Positions 1-7,800 of a stretch of DNA of 29,861 bases are shown here, in pieces. A program made the position numbers and the translations under genes. The notes beneath the pieces were generated by a model that saw only the letters and a program-made list of their open reading frames with translations, was not told where the DNA came from and did not search any database. Source of the DNA: Verrucomicrobiota bacterium (GTDB lineage: Bacteria > Verrucomicrobiota > Verrucomicrobiia > Opitutales > Opitutaceae); the NCBI GenBank assembly GCA_023457035.1, contig JAEWNN010000177.1, positions 1 through 29,861 of the forward strand, read 5' to 3'. Each line of letters starts with the position of its first letter. Position 1 is the first letter of the stretch.

Positions 1-2
1 CG

Positions 3-158
3 TGGGAGTTCTTCGACCTGCTGCTCAACCAGGCCGGCGTGGTCTGCACGCCCGGCTCGGGCTTCGGCCGCTGCGGCCAGGGCTACGTGCGCTTCAGCGC
101 CTTCAACAGCCGCGCCAACGTCGAGGAAGCCCTCGCCCGCGTCGCGAAGCTGCTCTGA
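3..158 (+). CDS. dapL: LL-diaminopimelate aminotransferase, 3' end only
   Basis: This is the last 51 residues and the stop codon of a gene that begins before the window. The reading frame starts at base 3 and ends with TGA at 156-158. The visible segment contains VVCTPGSGFGRCGQGYVRFS followed by AFNSR and a helix ending in ARVAKLL. This matches the C-terminal end of the class I/II fold aminotransferase DapL, in which PGSGFG-x-x-G-x-G-[FY]-[VL]-R-x-SAF is strongly conserved. DapL makes LL-diaminopimelate from tetrahydrodipicolinate using glutamate and pyridoxal phosphate, supplying lysine and peptidoglycan precursors by the short route known from plants, chlamydiae and verrucomicrobia. The active-site lysine lies outside the window, so the call rests on the C-terminal motif only. 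The gene converges with the serpin gene on the other strand. Confidence 0.85.
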   Translation, partial: WEFFDLLLNQAGVVCTPGSGFGRCGQGYVRFSAFNSRANVEEALARVAKLL

Positions 159-260
159 CGCGACCGCCCACCCCCGCCGATCGACCGCAACAGAAAGCTC
201 CGGCGTGCCGCACCACCGCGTCGCGCCGCCATGCCGGTCCGGGGCCGAAAATCCGGATCG

Positions 261-1514
261 TCACCCCGCCCGAGGATCGACGATCCGGCCCAGGAACAGG
301 ATCGCGCCCGTCCGCGTCTCGCGGATGAAGAAGAGGAACGGGTGGTCGACTTTGAAGGGAATGGGAGTCGGCAGCTTGGGTTTTCCGATTCCTAATGTTA
401 CGCAAGTAATGATCGTCGCCGCAGTTGCTTCGGTCCCCTGCTCGTTCACATCAATCACCGCTTTCTGCAAAACGTCTCCGATGGAGAAGCCAGGCTCGCT
501 CGAGATCCCGGAGAGATCGGCCGCAGCCGGATCGAACGCCGCCTTCACGCCGAACCGGCTCAGCGCCGCCATGCAATCCGGCTGCGCCGAGGTTCTGAAC
601 TTCGGCAGCTCCAGCGCGAGATACTGCGACTTCGCCTCCTCCAGTCGCTCCATCCAGCGCTGGAGCCGCTGCCGGTCGAGCGACCGCTCGATCTCGCCGA
701 GCCCATCGACCGCCTTCGGCAGCACGACGACAAACTCGAACGCCCCAACGGCATAGGGCATCCGCAGCAGCCGACATCCATCGACCGAAGCCATCTGAAA
801 CCATGCCGTACGCTTCATCGTCGGCACCTCGATGCGGCTCCGGTCCAAAAGCGTGAACCGCTCCGGCTTCGTCGCCGCTTCTGCAAACTCGCTGGCCCAC
901 GCAGCCTTGAAGTGCACCGCGTTGCAGAGCGTCAGCCGAGTCAACGGCCCGAACTGCGCCGGCTCCACCAGACTCGGAATCAGGCCCGCGGTCTTCGCTG
1001 TGATCCACTCGTTGATCCGCTCCGCCGCCGCGGCCGGCTGGGTGTAGTCGAGCGGCGCGACTTCCGCGCCAAACTGCCGGCGCGCCACGTCGAGAAACTC
1101 CGGTTTCAGCGCGTAGCCCTGCTGCGGCCAGAGCGCGTTGGCAACGGTGAGCTTGATCAGATCCGGATCGCGCGTGACCCGGGAAAACTCCGCCGCAATC
1201 GCCGCGTAACCCGCAGCCACGCCCTCGCGCGGCAGGTCGAGCTGCAGCGCCTGCCACAGCTCCTTCTCGGTCTGCCCGCGCGCACCGGTCGCCGTGAGCG
1301 CGAGCGCACTGGAGAGGCTGAACGGCGAGAACACCACGTTGCCCGTCTCCGCCTGCGCAAACTCCCGGTACAGCGCCACACCGAAGGCGTTGTTCGCCTC
1401 CGCCACCTGCCGCGCCGTCGCGACGTCTCCGACCTCCTGCGCCCGCAGCGGCGCCGCGAAGGCAGCTATCGAAAGGAGCGAGACGAGGGAAAACAGTCCG
1501 GTGTGGAAGCGCAT
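261..1514 (-). CDS. Secreted serpin (serine protease inhibitor)
   Basis: A 417-residue serpin. The start at 1514 is preferred over an ATG 11 codons upstream because it gives a clean signal peptide (MRFHTGLFSLVSLLSIAAFA, cut near PLRA/QE). Serpin signatures include NVVFSPFSLSSALAL near the mature N-terminus, a reactive-loop hinge VNEQGTEATAAT (G360 to T367) and a C-terminal FKVDHPFLFFIRE followed by GAILFLGRIVDP. The small-residue hinge is what inhibitory serpins need for loop insertion. By the 17-residue rule P1 would be Leu374 and P1' Gly375, but the loop is about seven residues longer than in alpha-1-antitrypsin, so the scissile bond is uncertain. The loop codons 381-431 are AT-rich at the third position, unlike the rest of the gene. 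No Shine-Dalgarno sequence is visible. It should act in the periplasm or outside the cell. The target protease is unknown; the giant subtilase downstream is a candidate. Confidence 0.93.
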   Translation of the reverse strand: MRFHTGLFSLVSLLSIAAFAAPLRAQEVGDVATARQVAEANNAFGVALYREFAQAETGNVVFSPFSLSSALALTATGARGQTEKELWQALQLDLPREGVAAGYAAIAAEFSRVTRDPDLIKLTVANALWPQQGYALKPEFLDVARRQFGAEVAPLDYTQPAAAAERINEWITAKTAGLIPSLVEPAQFGPLTRLTLCNAVHFKAAWASEFAEAATKPERFTLLDRSRIEVPTMKRTAWFQMASVDGCRLLRMPYAVGAFEFVVVLPKAVDGLGEIERSLDRQRLQRWMERLEEAKSQYLALELPKFRTSAQPDCMAALSRFGVKAAFDPAAADLSGISSEPGFSIGDVLQKAVIDVNEQGTEATAATIITCVTLGIGKPKLPTPIPFKVDHPFLFFIRETRTGAILFLGRIVDPRAG

Positions 1515-1589
1515 GCGGTGAACGGGGTACCCGATTCTTAGGCACACCCGCCCGCCACGGAAAGGACTTTGTGCGGGCGCATTCGCCTC

Positions 1590-1613
1590 GTAGCGAAACG
1601 CTCACGCGTTTCG
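1590..1613 (+). repeat. GTAG-headed REP-like hairpin (R1)
   Basis: GTAG at 1590-1593 is followed by a perfect 8-bp stem, CGAAACGC and GCGTTTCG, around the loop TCAC. A GTAG head followed by a palindrome is the hallmark of REP elements moved by RAYT transposases in other bacteria. No RAYT gene is in the window. Confidence 0.75.
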
Positions 1614-1620
1614 GCTCCCC

Positions 1621-1649
1621 GTGGCACGGGTCTCCAGACCCGTGTTCCG
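1621..1649 (+). repeat. GTGGC-stem-GTTCCG hairpin (B1)
   Basis: GTGGC, then the 7-bp stem ACGGGTC / GACCCGT around TCCA, then GTTCCG. The same sequence recurs almost exactly at 1838-1866, and the same frame with different but complementary stems is seen at 1704 and 26575. Confidence 0.75.
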
Positions 1650-1703
1650 CCGCGCTTCCACTCGCACCTTCCGCCCGCCGCGCCGCCGCCGTTGAGCCTT
1701 CCC

Positions 1704-1731
1704 GTGGCGAAAGCCGCCAAGGTTTTCGTCC
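1704..1731 (+). repeat. GTGGC-stem-GTCC hairpin (B2)
   Basis: GTGGC is followed by GAAAGCC, loop GCCAA, then GGTTTTC and GTCC. The stem pairs over seven positions including one G-T wobble. The loop GCCAA is identical to that of the copy at 26575, while the stem sequence is different. Confidence 0.6.
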
Positions 1732-1742
1732 ATCCTTCCGTT

Positions 1743-1766
1743 GTAGCGATGCGCGTGAGCGCATCG
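1743..1766 (+). repeat. GTAG-headed REP-like hairpin (R2)
   Basis: GTAG at 1743-1746, then a perfect 8-bp stem CGATGCGC / GCGCATCG with loop GTGA. It faces the inverted copy R3 at 1790-1813, giving a 71-base inverted pair like the REP doublets (BIME/REPIN) of other bacteria. Confidence 0.75.
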
Positions 1767-1789
1767 ACCTGCAGCACCGACCCCAACCT

Positions 1790-1813
1790 CGGCGTTCTCA
1801 CTAACGCCGCTAC
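1790..1813 (-). repeat. GTAG-headed REP-like hairpin, inverted (R3)
   Basis: On the minus strand GTAG (1813-1810) precedes CGGCGTTA, loop GTGA, GAACGCCG. Seven of eight stem pairs hold. The loop equals that of R2 although the stem sequence differs. Confidence 0.7.
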
Positions 1814-1837
1814 GTCGGCATCGCCTCACACTCCCCC

Positions 1838-1866
1838 GTGGCACGGGTCTCCAGACCCGTGTTCCG
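1838..1866 (+). repeat. GTGGC-stem-GTTCCG hairpin (B3)
   Basis: Same sequence as the copy at 1621-1649 over the whole 29 bases, with CCCC just upstream in both. Stem ACGGGTC / GACCCGT, loop TCCA. Confidence 0.75.
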
Positions 1867-1890
1867 CTCCGTCCCCCGCCGCACACAGAT

Positions 1891-1914
1891 CGACGCTCTC
1901 ACGCGCGTCGCTAC
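1891..1914 (-). repeat. GTAG-headed REP-like hairpin, inverted (R4)
   Basis: On the minus strand GTAG (1914-1911) precedes CGACGCGC, loop GTGA, GAGCGTCG. Six outer pairs are intact, with one mismatch near the loop. Confidence 0.7.
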
Positions 1915-2095
1915 ATGCACACCGACACGCCGGTCCTGATTTCCTGAGTTCCAGATTTCCACATTCTCCCCCGAGGGAGCCATCGAGCGCTCTCCAGCGG
2001 CGCCTTTCGCTCAGCCACCGCCCCTCCGCCCCAATCGAAAATCGGAAATCTCGCAGATTCTTCCGCGGGTAGAACAAAATCGGAAATTCCGCCCG

Positions 2096-4528
2096 TCACT
2101 CCGCGATCCACAGGCCGCTGCCGAGCGGGGGCAGGTAGAGCTCGCCGTTGAGCGGGAGCGCCGGCTCCGCGTCGTGCCGCACGAAGAAGTGCTCGCAGTC
2201 GGCCAGTTGCCGCCAGGTGCAGCGCGGCAGGTCGTTCATGGCGATCGTCACCTCGTGCGGGTGCGGGTTGAACGCGAGCATGAGCCGCGTGCGGCCCTGC
2301 GAGAGGTCGGCGTTGTAGACCACGGCGGCGGCGGTGCCGTCGGGCGCGAAGCGGAACTGGAAGAAGCCCTCGCTGGGGCGGTTGTACTGGCGCAGCAGCC
2401 GGCCGCGTTCGCTCTGGCGGAACCGTATCCAGTCGGCGAAGTAGCGGTGCGTGGCCGGGAAGCGGAAGATGCGGCGATACTCCAGCGCGTTGAGGTCGCC
2501 GCGCAGGTAGGTGTTGGTCACGCCGTGCTTCGAGCGGAGGAAGTCCTGGCCGGCGGCGAACATCGGGATGCCGATCGAGCCCATCAGCACCGCGCACATC
2601 AGGTGCGTGCGCCGGCGGTCGTTGGCGGTGGGCGTGTAGCCGTTGCCGTCGGCGTGCTCGGTGATCCCGTCGAGCCACGTGCGGTCGTCGTGCGACTCGG
2701 TGTAGTTGACGGTCTGCGCCGGCCACTTGGCGAAGTACCACGGCGAGCCCTTGAGGAAGTACTCGAAGCCCTCGCGCGAGCCGTGGCCGCGCACGTAGGC
2801 GGGGAGGAACTTGCGGTAGCCGTCGTTCCACGAGGCCCAACCGGTGTCGGCGAGCGCGCCGGCGAGGTGGCCGCGGAAGCTCCACGGCTCGGCGATGAGG
2901 ATCGCGTCGGGCTTCACCTTTTTCAGCGCGGCCTCGATGCGCTTGAGCGGCTCGAGCCCGATCAGCTCGGCCAGGTCGAACCGGAAGCCGTCGACGCCGT
3001 AGGCGCGGATCAGGTGCGAGCAGCTGTCGATGATCAGGCGCAGCGCCATCTCGGAGGCGGCGCGGTAGTCGTTGCCGCAGCCGCTCCAGTTCGTGAGCGA
3101 GCCGTCGGCGCCGTCGTCGAAGTAGTAGTGCTTGTCGACGAACATCAGGTGCGAGGGCTCGCCCTGGTGGTTGTAGACGACGTCGACGATCACCGCCATG
3201 CCCTGGCGGTGGAAGGCGGCGACGAGCTCGCGGAACTCCTCCACCTGCGTGCCGTGCGCCGGGTCGCTGGCGTAGGCGCTGGCCGGGGCGAACCAGTTCA
3301 CCGGCATGTAGCCCCAGTGGTATTCGGCGGTCGTGCGGTTGTCGAATTCCTGGATCGGCTGGAGCTCGACGGCGTTCACGCCGAGGCGCTTGAGGTAGAA
3401 ATCCGGTGACGCGACCCACTTCGCCAGCCCGGCGAAGCCGAGCCGCTCCTTCGCGTCGAGCGGGATCGGCGCGTGGGCGACGAGGTCCCGCACGTGCGCC
3501 TCGGCAATCACGAGGTCCTGCCACTGCGGCGTGCGGAAGGGCTCCGGGCGCGTGAACGTCTCGTCGGCCAGCACGATGCCGGGACCGAGCCGGCCCACGG
3601 CGGCGCGCGCGTACGGGTCGAGGATCGGGAACTGCCGGTCGAAGAGGCCGAAGGAGTTGGCCGGCCCTTCGACCAGGAACCAGTAGAACCAGCCGTGCAG
3701 CTCGCGGTCGAGCCGGAGCTCCCACACGCCGTCGGCGCCGGACTCGAGCGGGAAGAGCAGCGCGTCGTCGGGCCGGTCGAGTCGCTCGAGCAGCTTGAGC
3801 CGCACGCGACGCGCGCGGGGCGCAAAGAGCCGGAAGACCGTCTCGTCGCCCTCGACAACGGCGCCCAGACGCACGTCCGAGCGGATCTTGTAGAAGAACC
3901 CGTCCGGACGCAGCGGCACCTTCTGCTCGCCGTCGGCGTCGCTCCAGACCACGGCGAGGTTCTCCGCGAGGTCGAGCGGCAGGGCCGTCTCGAACTGGAA
4001 GCGGTGCTGGCCGGTGCGATCGGGATCGAGCGTGTAGTTGAGATTCCCCTGCTCGTCGCGCACGGCGTTGGGCGCCGCGGCCGGGACATCGATCCAGTGC
4101 TGCTCGGCGGTGACGAACTTGAAGCGCTGGCGCCCGGCGGCGAGGATCGCGTCGGCCGGGCGGCGCAGCATGAAGACGAGCTGCCCGCCGAAATCCTCGA
4201 GCTTGAGCTGCCACTCGGCGCGGCCGATGGCCTGACCCCAGGCGTTGAAGTCGCCGGCCACGTAGAGCTGCGTGGTCTTCGGCTCGAGCCACGGGAACCG
4301 CTCGGGGTCGACGAGGAACCAGAGTTCCTGGCGATTGCTCACGAAGTAGCCGGTCTCCAGCGCGAAGAAGACGCCCGGCACCGGCCGCAGCGCGCGGAAC
4401 GGCCGCTGCGGCGCGGCGAGCTGGAGGGGCGGCGGCGCCTTGCCAAACCAATCGCGCGTGAGCTCGATCACGCCCGAGTCGGGCGTTTCGAGCCAGGCCT
4501 GGGCGATCGTCGGGCGGCGGGGACTCAT
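2096..4528 (-). CDS. GH13 pullulanase/amylase-like glycoside hydrolase
   Basis: An 810-residue enzyme with no signal peptide, so probably cytoplasmic and acting on glycogen or imported maltodextrins. An N-terminal part carries a CBM48-like module around residues 65-145 (motif VAGDFNAWG). A second all-beta module lies near 205-310 (FRLFAPRARRVRL), followed by the GH13 barrel from about 340. The four GH13 signature regions are present: DVVYNH (about 447-452), GFRFDLAEL with the Asp nucleophile (about 517), ILIAEPW with the acid/base Glu (about 547) and YTESHDD with the transition-state Asp (about 612). The motif YHWGYMPVNWFAP followed by YASDP resembles the YNWGYxP signature of pullulanases and isoamylases, so alpha-1,6 debranching is more likely than plain alpha-amylase activity. 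Two starch-binding-like modules before the barrel are noteworthy. The gene is divergent from the giant protease. Exact substrate specificity cannot be settled by eye. Confidence 0.88.
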   Translation of the reverse strand: MSPRRPTIAQAWLETPDSGVIELTRDWFGKAPPPLQLAAPQRPFRALRPVPGVFFALETGYFVSNRQELWFLVDPERFPWLEPKTTQLYVAGDFNAWGQAIGRAEWQLKLEDFGGQLVFMLRRPADAILAAGRQRFKFVTAEQHWIDVPAAAPNAVRDEQGNLNYTLDPDRTGQHRFQFETALPLDLAENLAVVWSDADGEQKVPLRPDGFFYKIRSDVRLGAVVEGDETVFRLFAPRARRVRLKLLERLDRPDDALLFPLESGADGVWELRLDRELHGWFYWFLVEGPANSFGLFDRQFPILDPYARAAVGRLGPGIVLADETFTRPEPFRTPQWQDLVIAEAHVRDLVAHAPIPLDAKERLGFAGLAKWVASPDFYLKRLGVNAVELQPIQEFDNRTTAEYHWGYMPVNWFAPASAYASDPAHGTQVEEFRELVAAFHRQGMAVIVDVVYNHQGEPSHLMFVDKHYYFDDGADGSLTNWSGCGNDYRAASEMALRLIIDSCSHLIRAYGVDGFRFDLAELIGLEPLKRIEAALKKVKPDAILIAEPWSFRGHLAGALADTGWASWNDGYRKFLPAYVRGHGSREGFEYFLKGSPWYFAKWPAQTVNYTESHDDRTWLDGITEHADGNGYTPTANDRRRTHLMCAVLMGSIGIPMFAAGQDFLRSKHGVTNTYLRGDLNALEYRRIFRFPATHRYFADWIRFRQSERGRLLRQYNRPSEGFFQFRFAPDGTAAAVVYNADLSQGRTRLMLAFNPHPHEVTIAMNDLPRCTWRQLADCEHFFVRHDAEPALPLNGELYLPPLGSGLWIAE

Positions 4529-4856
4529 GGCGGGGCCGGCAGTCTCCGCCGTTCCCGATGGGCCTCAACAGAATTCTCCGCGCACAGGGCCCGCCCGTCT
4601 GGGCGGCGGCGAACCGGCCCCCGACCGCAAGAGCGCCCGGCCGCGCCGGCCTTCTTCCCCAGAAATCGGAGTCATGGTATTTCCCTTGCCGCCACGCGCT
4701 CCCGCCCAAGCCTCGGTCCTCGGCCATGCGGCTTCGTCCCCCACGAAGATTTGTCCGGAACACCTCCGCGACGAACGACCTCACCCGGCGCAACGCCGCT
4801 TGCCCCCCGAGACCGCCGCCCCGGCCGGCGGCATTCCTGCACACTTCCCCCACTCC
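4529..4856. other. Divergent intergenic region, GH13 enzyme / giant protease
   Basis: A 328-base region between two divergent start codons, so it must hold both promoters, but no convincing -35/-10 pair stands out. A small GC-rich hairpin, CCGCCC-GTCT-GGGCGG, lies at 4591-4606. Frames that continue the protease upstream into this region lack conserved features and overlap the GH13 gene, so they are not taken as coding. The bases before the protease start (CACTTCCCCCACTCC) are pyrimidine-rich and contain no Shine-Dalgarno sequence. Confidence 0.5.
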
Positions 4857-7800
4857 ATGAGCCCACACCGTCGGCCCGTTGTATCCACGTTTATTGTTGC
4901 CGGCAGCATGCTGTTGCTGCTCGCGCTCTGGCGGCATCTCCACCTGCGCCCCGTCCCCGGGGGCGGAACGCCCGCGGCCGCGGCCCCCTCCGCGGCGCCC
5001 GCGGCTCCGGAGGCCGGACCGCGTCCCCCCGCGCAGAAGGAGCCGAACGCGGCGCCGCTTCCCTCGGTGCTGCCCTTGGCCCGGGTGGCCCGCCCGGGAC
5101 CCGACGCACGCCCGATCGAGGACCGTTTCGCCAAGGCCGCCACGGTGTGGGAGACCGAAACCGCCGCCGGCAAGGACCGCCAATGGGTGCAGCGAATCCG
5201 CCTGGTCCGGACCGACCTGAAGTACCCGCTCGTGCGCCTCGAGGAGACCCTCCGCCGCGTCCCGACCCCGACCGGCTCGCGCGACTTCCTGCTCCAACAG
5301 ATCGCGATGGTCGGCGATCACCTGCTGGTCCGCACCGCCCCGGGCACCCGGCCGGATTTCCTCGGCGCCCAGGTGAGCCGGTTCGGCGGCACGGTCCGGC
5401 GGCGCCTCCACACCCCAGATACGTACCTTGTCGCCATCCCCGCCGGCCACGCGGCCGACTTGCCGGCCGCCCTGACCTCGCTGCAAACCGACGGGATCGC
5501 CCACCTCGCCGAACCCGACTATCTCGTTTTCGCCACCACCACGCCCAACGACCCGGAGTTCCCCTCGCTCTGGGGCCTCCACAACTCGGGCGCCACCGGG
5601 ACCGCGGACGCCGACATCGACGCGCCGGAAGCGTGGAGCATCGCCACCGGTTCGCGAACGGTGACCGTCGGCGTGATCGACACCGGCATCGACTACAACC
5701 ACCCCGACCTCGCCGCCAACATCTGGACCAATCCCGGCGAGATCGCAGGCAACGGCATCGACGACGACCACAACGGTTTCGTCGACGACCTCCACGGCTG
5801 GGACTTCTGCAACGACGACGCAAACCCGATGGACGACCATGGCCACGGCACCCATTGCGCGGGCACGATCGGCGCGGTCGGCAACAACGGGATCGGCGTC
5901 GCGGGCGTCAACTGGGCGGTGTCGATCGCCGCGCTGAAGTTCCTCAGCGCGGGCGGTTCGGGCGCCATCTCCGACGCGATCGACGCGGTGAACTACGCCA
6001 ATCGGATGGGCTTCGATCTCACCTCCAACTCGTGGGGCGGCGGCGGGTATTCGGCGCTGATGGAGGAATCGATCACGGCGGCCGGGGCGGCCGGGCACCT
6101 CTTCGTCGCCGCCGCCGGCAACAGCGCGCTCAACACCGACACGGCGGCCAACTACCCCTCGGGCTACGACTGCGAGAACATCCTCTCCGTCGCCGCCACC
6201 GACGCGAACGACGCGCTCGCCTACTTCTCCAACCACGGCGTGGAGTCCGTCGATCTGGCCGCTCCCGGGGTCGACATCTACAGCACGGCACCAAATGCCG
6301 GTTACATGACGCTCAGCGGCACCTCGATGGCGACCCCGCATGTGGCGGGCGCGGCCGCCCTGCTCAAGAGCGCCTACCCGCAGTTCGGCGCCCCGCTGCT
6401 CAAGACCGTGCTGCTGGCCTCCGTGGATCCGATCACGTCCCTCCAGGGGGTCGTATCGACCGGCGGCCGCCTCAACCTCGCCACCGCGCTCGCCGCCACC
6501 GAACACCTCATCGCCACCAGCGGCGACTTCGCCGCCACGGGCAGCGTGGGCGGGCCGATCGCTCCGGCCACCCACAAGATCTCCCTGTACAATCTCACCG
6601 GACACGCGCTCTCCTTCACCGCCTCCGTCGACGTGAGCTGGGTCGGACTCTCCACCACCGCCGGGACCGTCCCCGCCGACGGGTCCGTGCCCCTCACGCT
6701 CAGCCTGCTGCCCGCGGTGGAGAAGCTCCCCGCCGGCAAGGCCTCCGCCACCGTCACGATCACCGAGAACGGCAGCGGCCGCACCATCGTGCGCCACGTC
6801 AACCTCCAGATCATCCCCCCGGTCGTGTACGCCGAATCGTTCGACACGTCCCCGGGCTGGAGCATGACCGGGCAATGGCAGTTCGGCGCGCCCAAGGGTT
6901 CTGGCGGAGAGGTCGGCTTCCCCGATCCCGCCACGGCCGCGACCGGCACCAACGTCTACGGCATCAACCTCGCCGGCGACTACTCCACCTCCGCCACCGG
7001 CCCCGACTACCTCACGACCACCGCCTTCGACCTCTCCGGATACGCCAACACGCTCCTGCGTTTCCGCCGCTGGCTGAACGTGGAAAGCGCGGGCTGGGCG
7101 ATCGCCACCATCGACCTCTCCACCGACGGCACCACGTGGACGACCGTCTGGAGCTCCTCCGGCCCCGTGCTCGACAGCCAGTGGACAACCCAACAACTCG
7201 ACCTCTCCGCCCATGCGGACGGCCAACCCACGGTGTATCTGCGCTGGGGACACCAGACCTTCGCGGGCGCCTGGAGTTTGTCCGGGTGGAACATCGACGA
7301 TGTCGAGCTCCTCGCCGCCCCGCCGCGATCGATCACGTTCGATCCGTTGCCCCCGGTTGCGGAAACCGCCGGCAGCATCGCGGCCCGGCTCCGGATCGAT
7401 CCCGCCCCGGAAACCCCGCTGGTGATCAAGCTCGCTTCCAGCCTCCCCGAGACCGCCACGGTGCCGGCATCGGTCACCGTGCCCACGGGGAACACCCAGT
7501 GGCCCGTCACCATCGAGATTCGCAACGACGCCCTCCTCAACGGCACGCGCTCGATCGCGCTCCGCCCCTCCGCCGACACCTACATCGGCCGCGCCGCCTC
7601 GTTGTTGGTGAATGACGACGAGACCGCCGCGCTCGCCTTGACGCTGCCGGCGACCGCCACCGAGGGACAGGCGCCGATCACCGGCACGCTCACCTGCTCT
7701 CGCGCCCCCGATGCCCCCATCGCCGTCGCGCTTGCCGCCGCACCGGCGGGTCTGCTCACCGTCCCCGCCACCGTCTCGATCCCGGCCGGCAGCACTTCCA

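Larger units (their letters stand above)
1515..2095. other. Gene-free block of nested palindromic repeats
   Basis: This 581-base stretch between the serpin and the GH13 enzyme has no credible gene; open frames here are short and of poor composition. It holds at least four GTAG-headed hairpins and three hairpins of a GTGGC-stem-GTTCC type, listed separately, in the order R1(+) B1 B2 R2(+) R3(-) B3 R4(-). The right part (about 1935-2090) has no clear hairpin but repeats the motif AAAATCGGAAAT twice (near 2037 and 2077). Both flanking genes are on the minus strand. The serpin therefore reads away from the block's left edge and the GH13 gene ends at its right edge, so the block holds the serpin promoter. 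Confidence 0.7.

Noticed and set aside
4440..4856. Upstream extension of the giant protease
   Set aside because: The extension overlaps the GH13 coding region, has no conserved residues, and would bury the signal peptide that starts at 4857.
3473..7615. Long plus-strand frame of about 1380 codons overlapping the GH13 gene and the protease
   Set aside because: It is antisense to the first and out of frame with the second; composition is Arg/Pro/His-rich shadow sequence.
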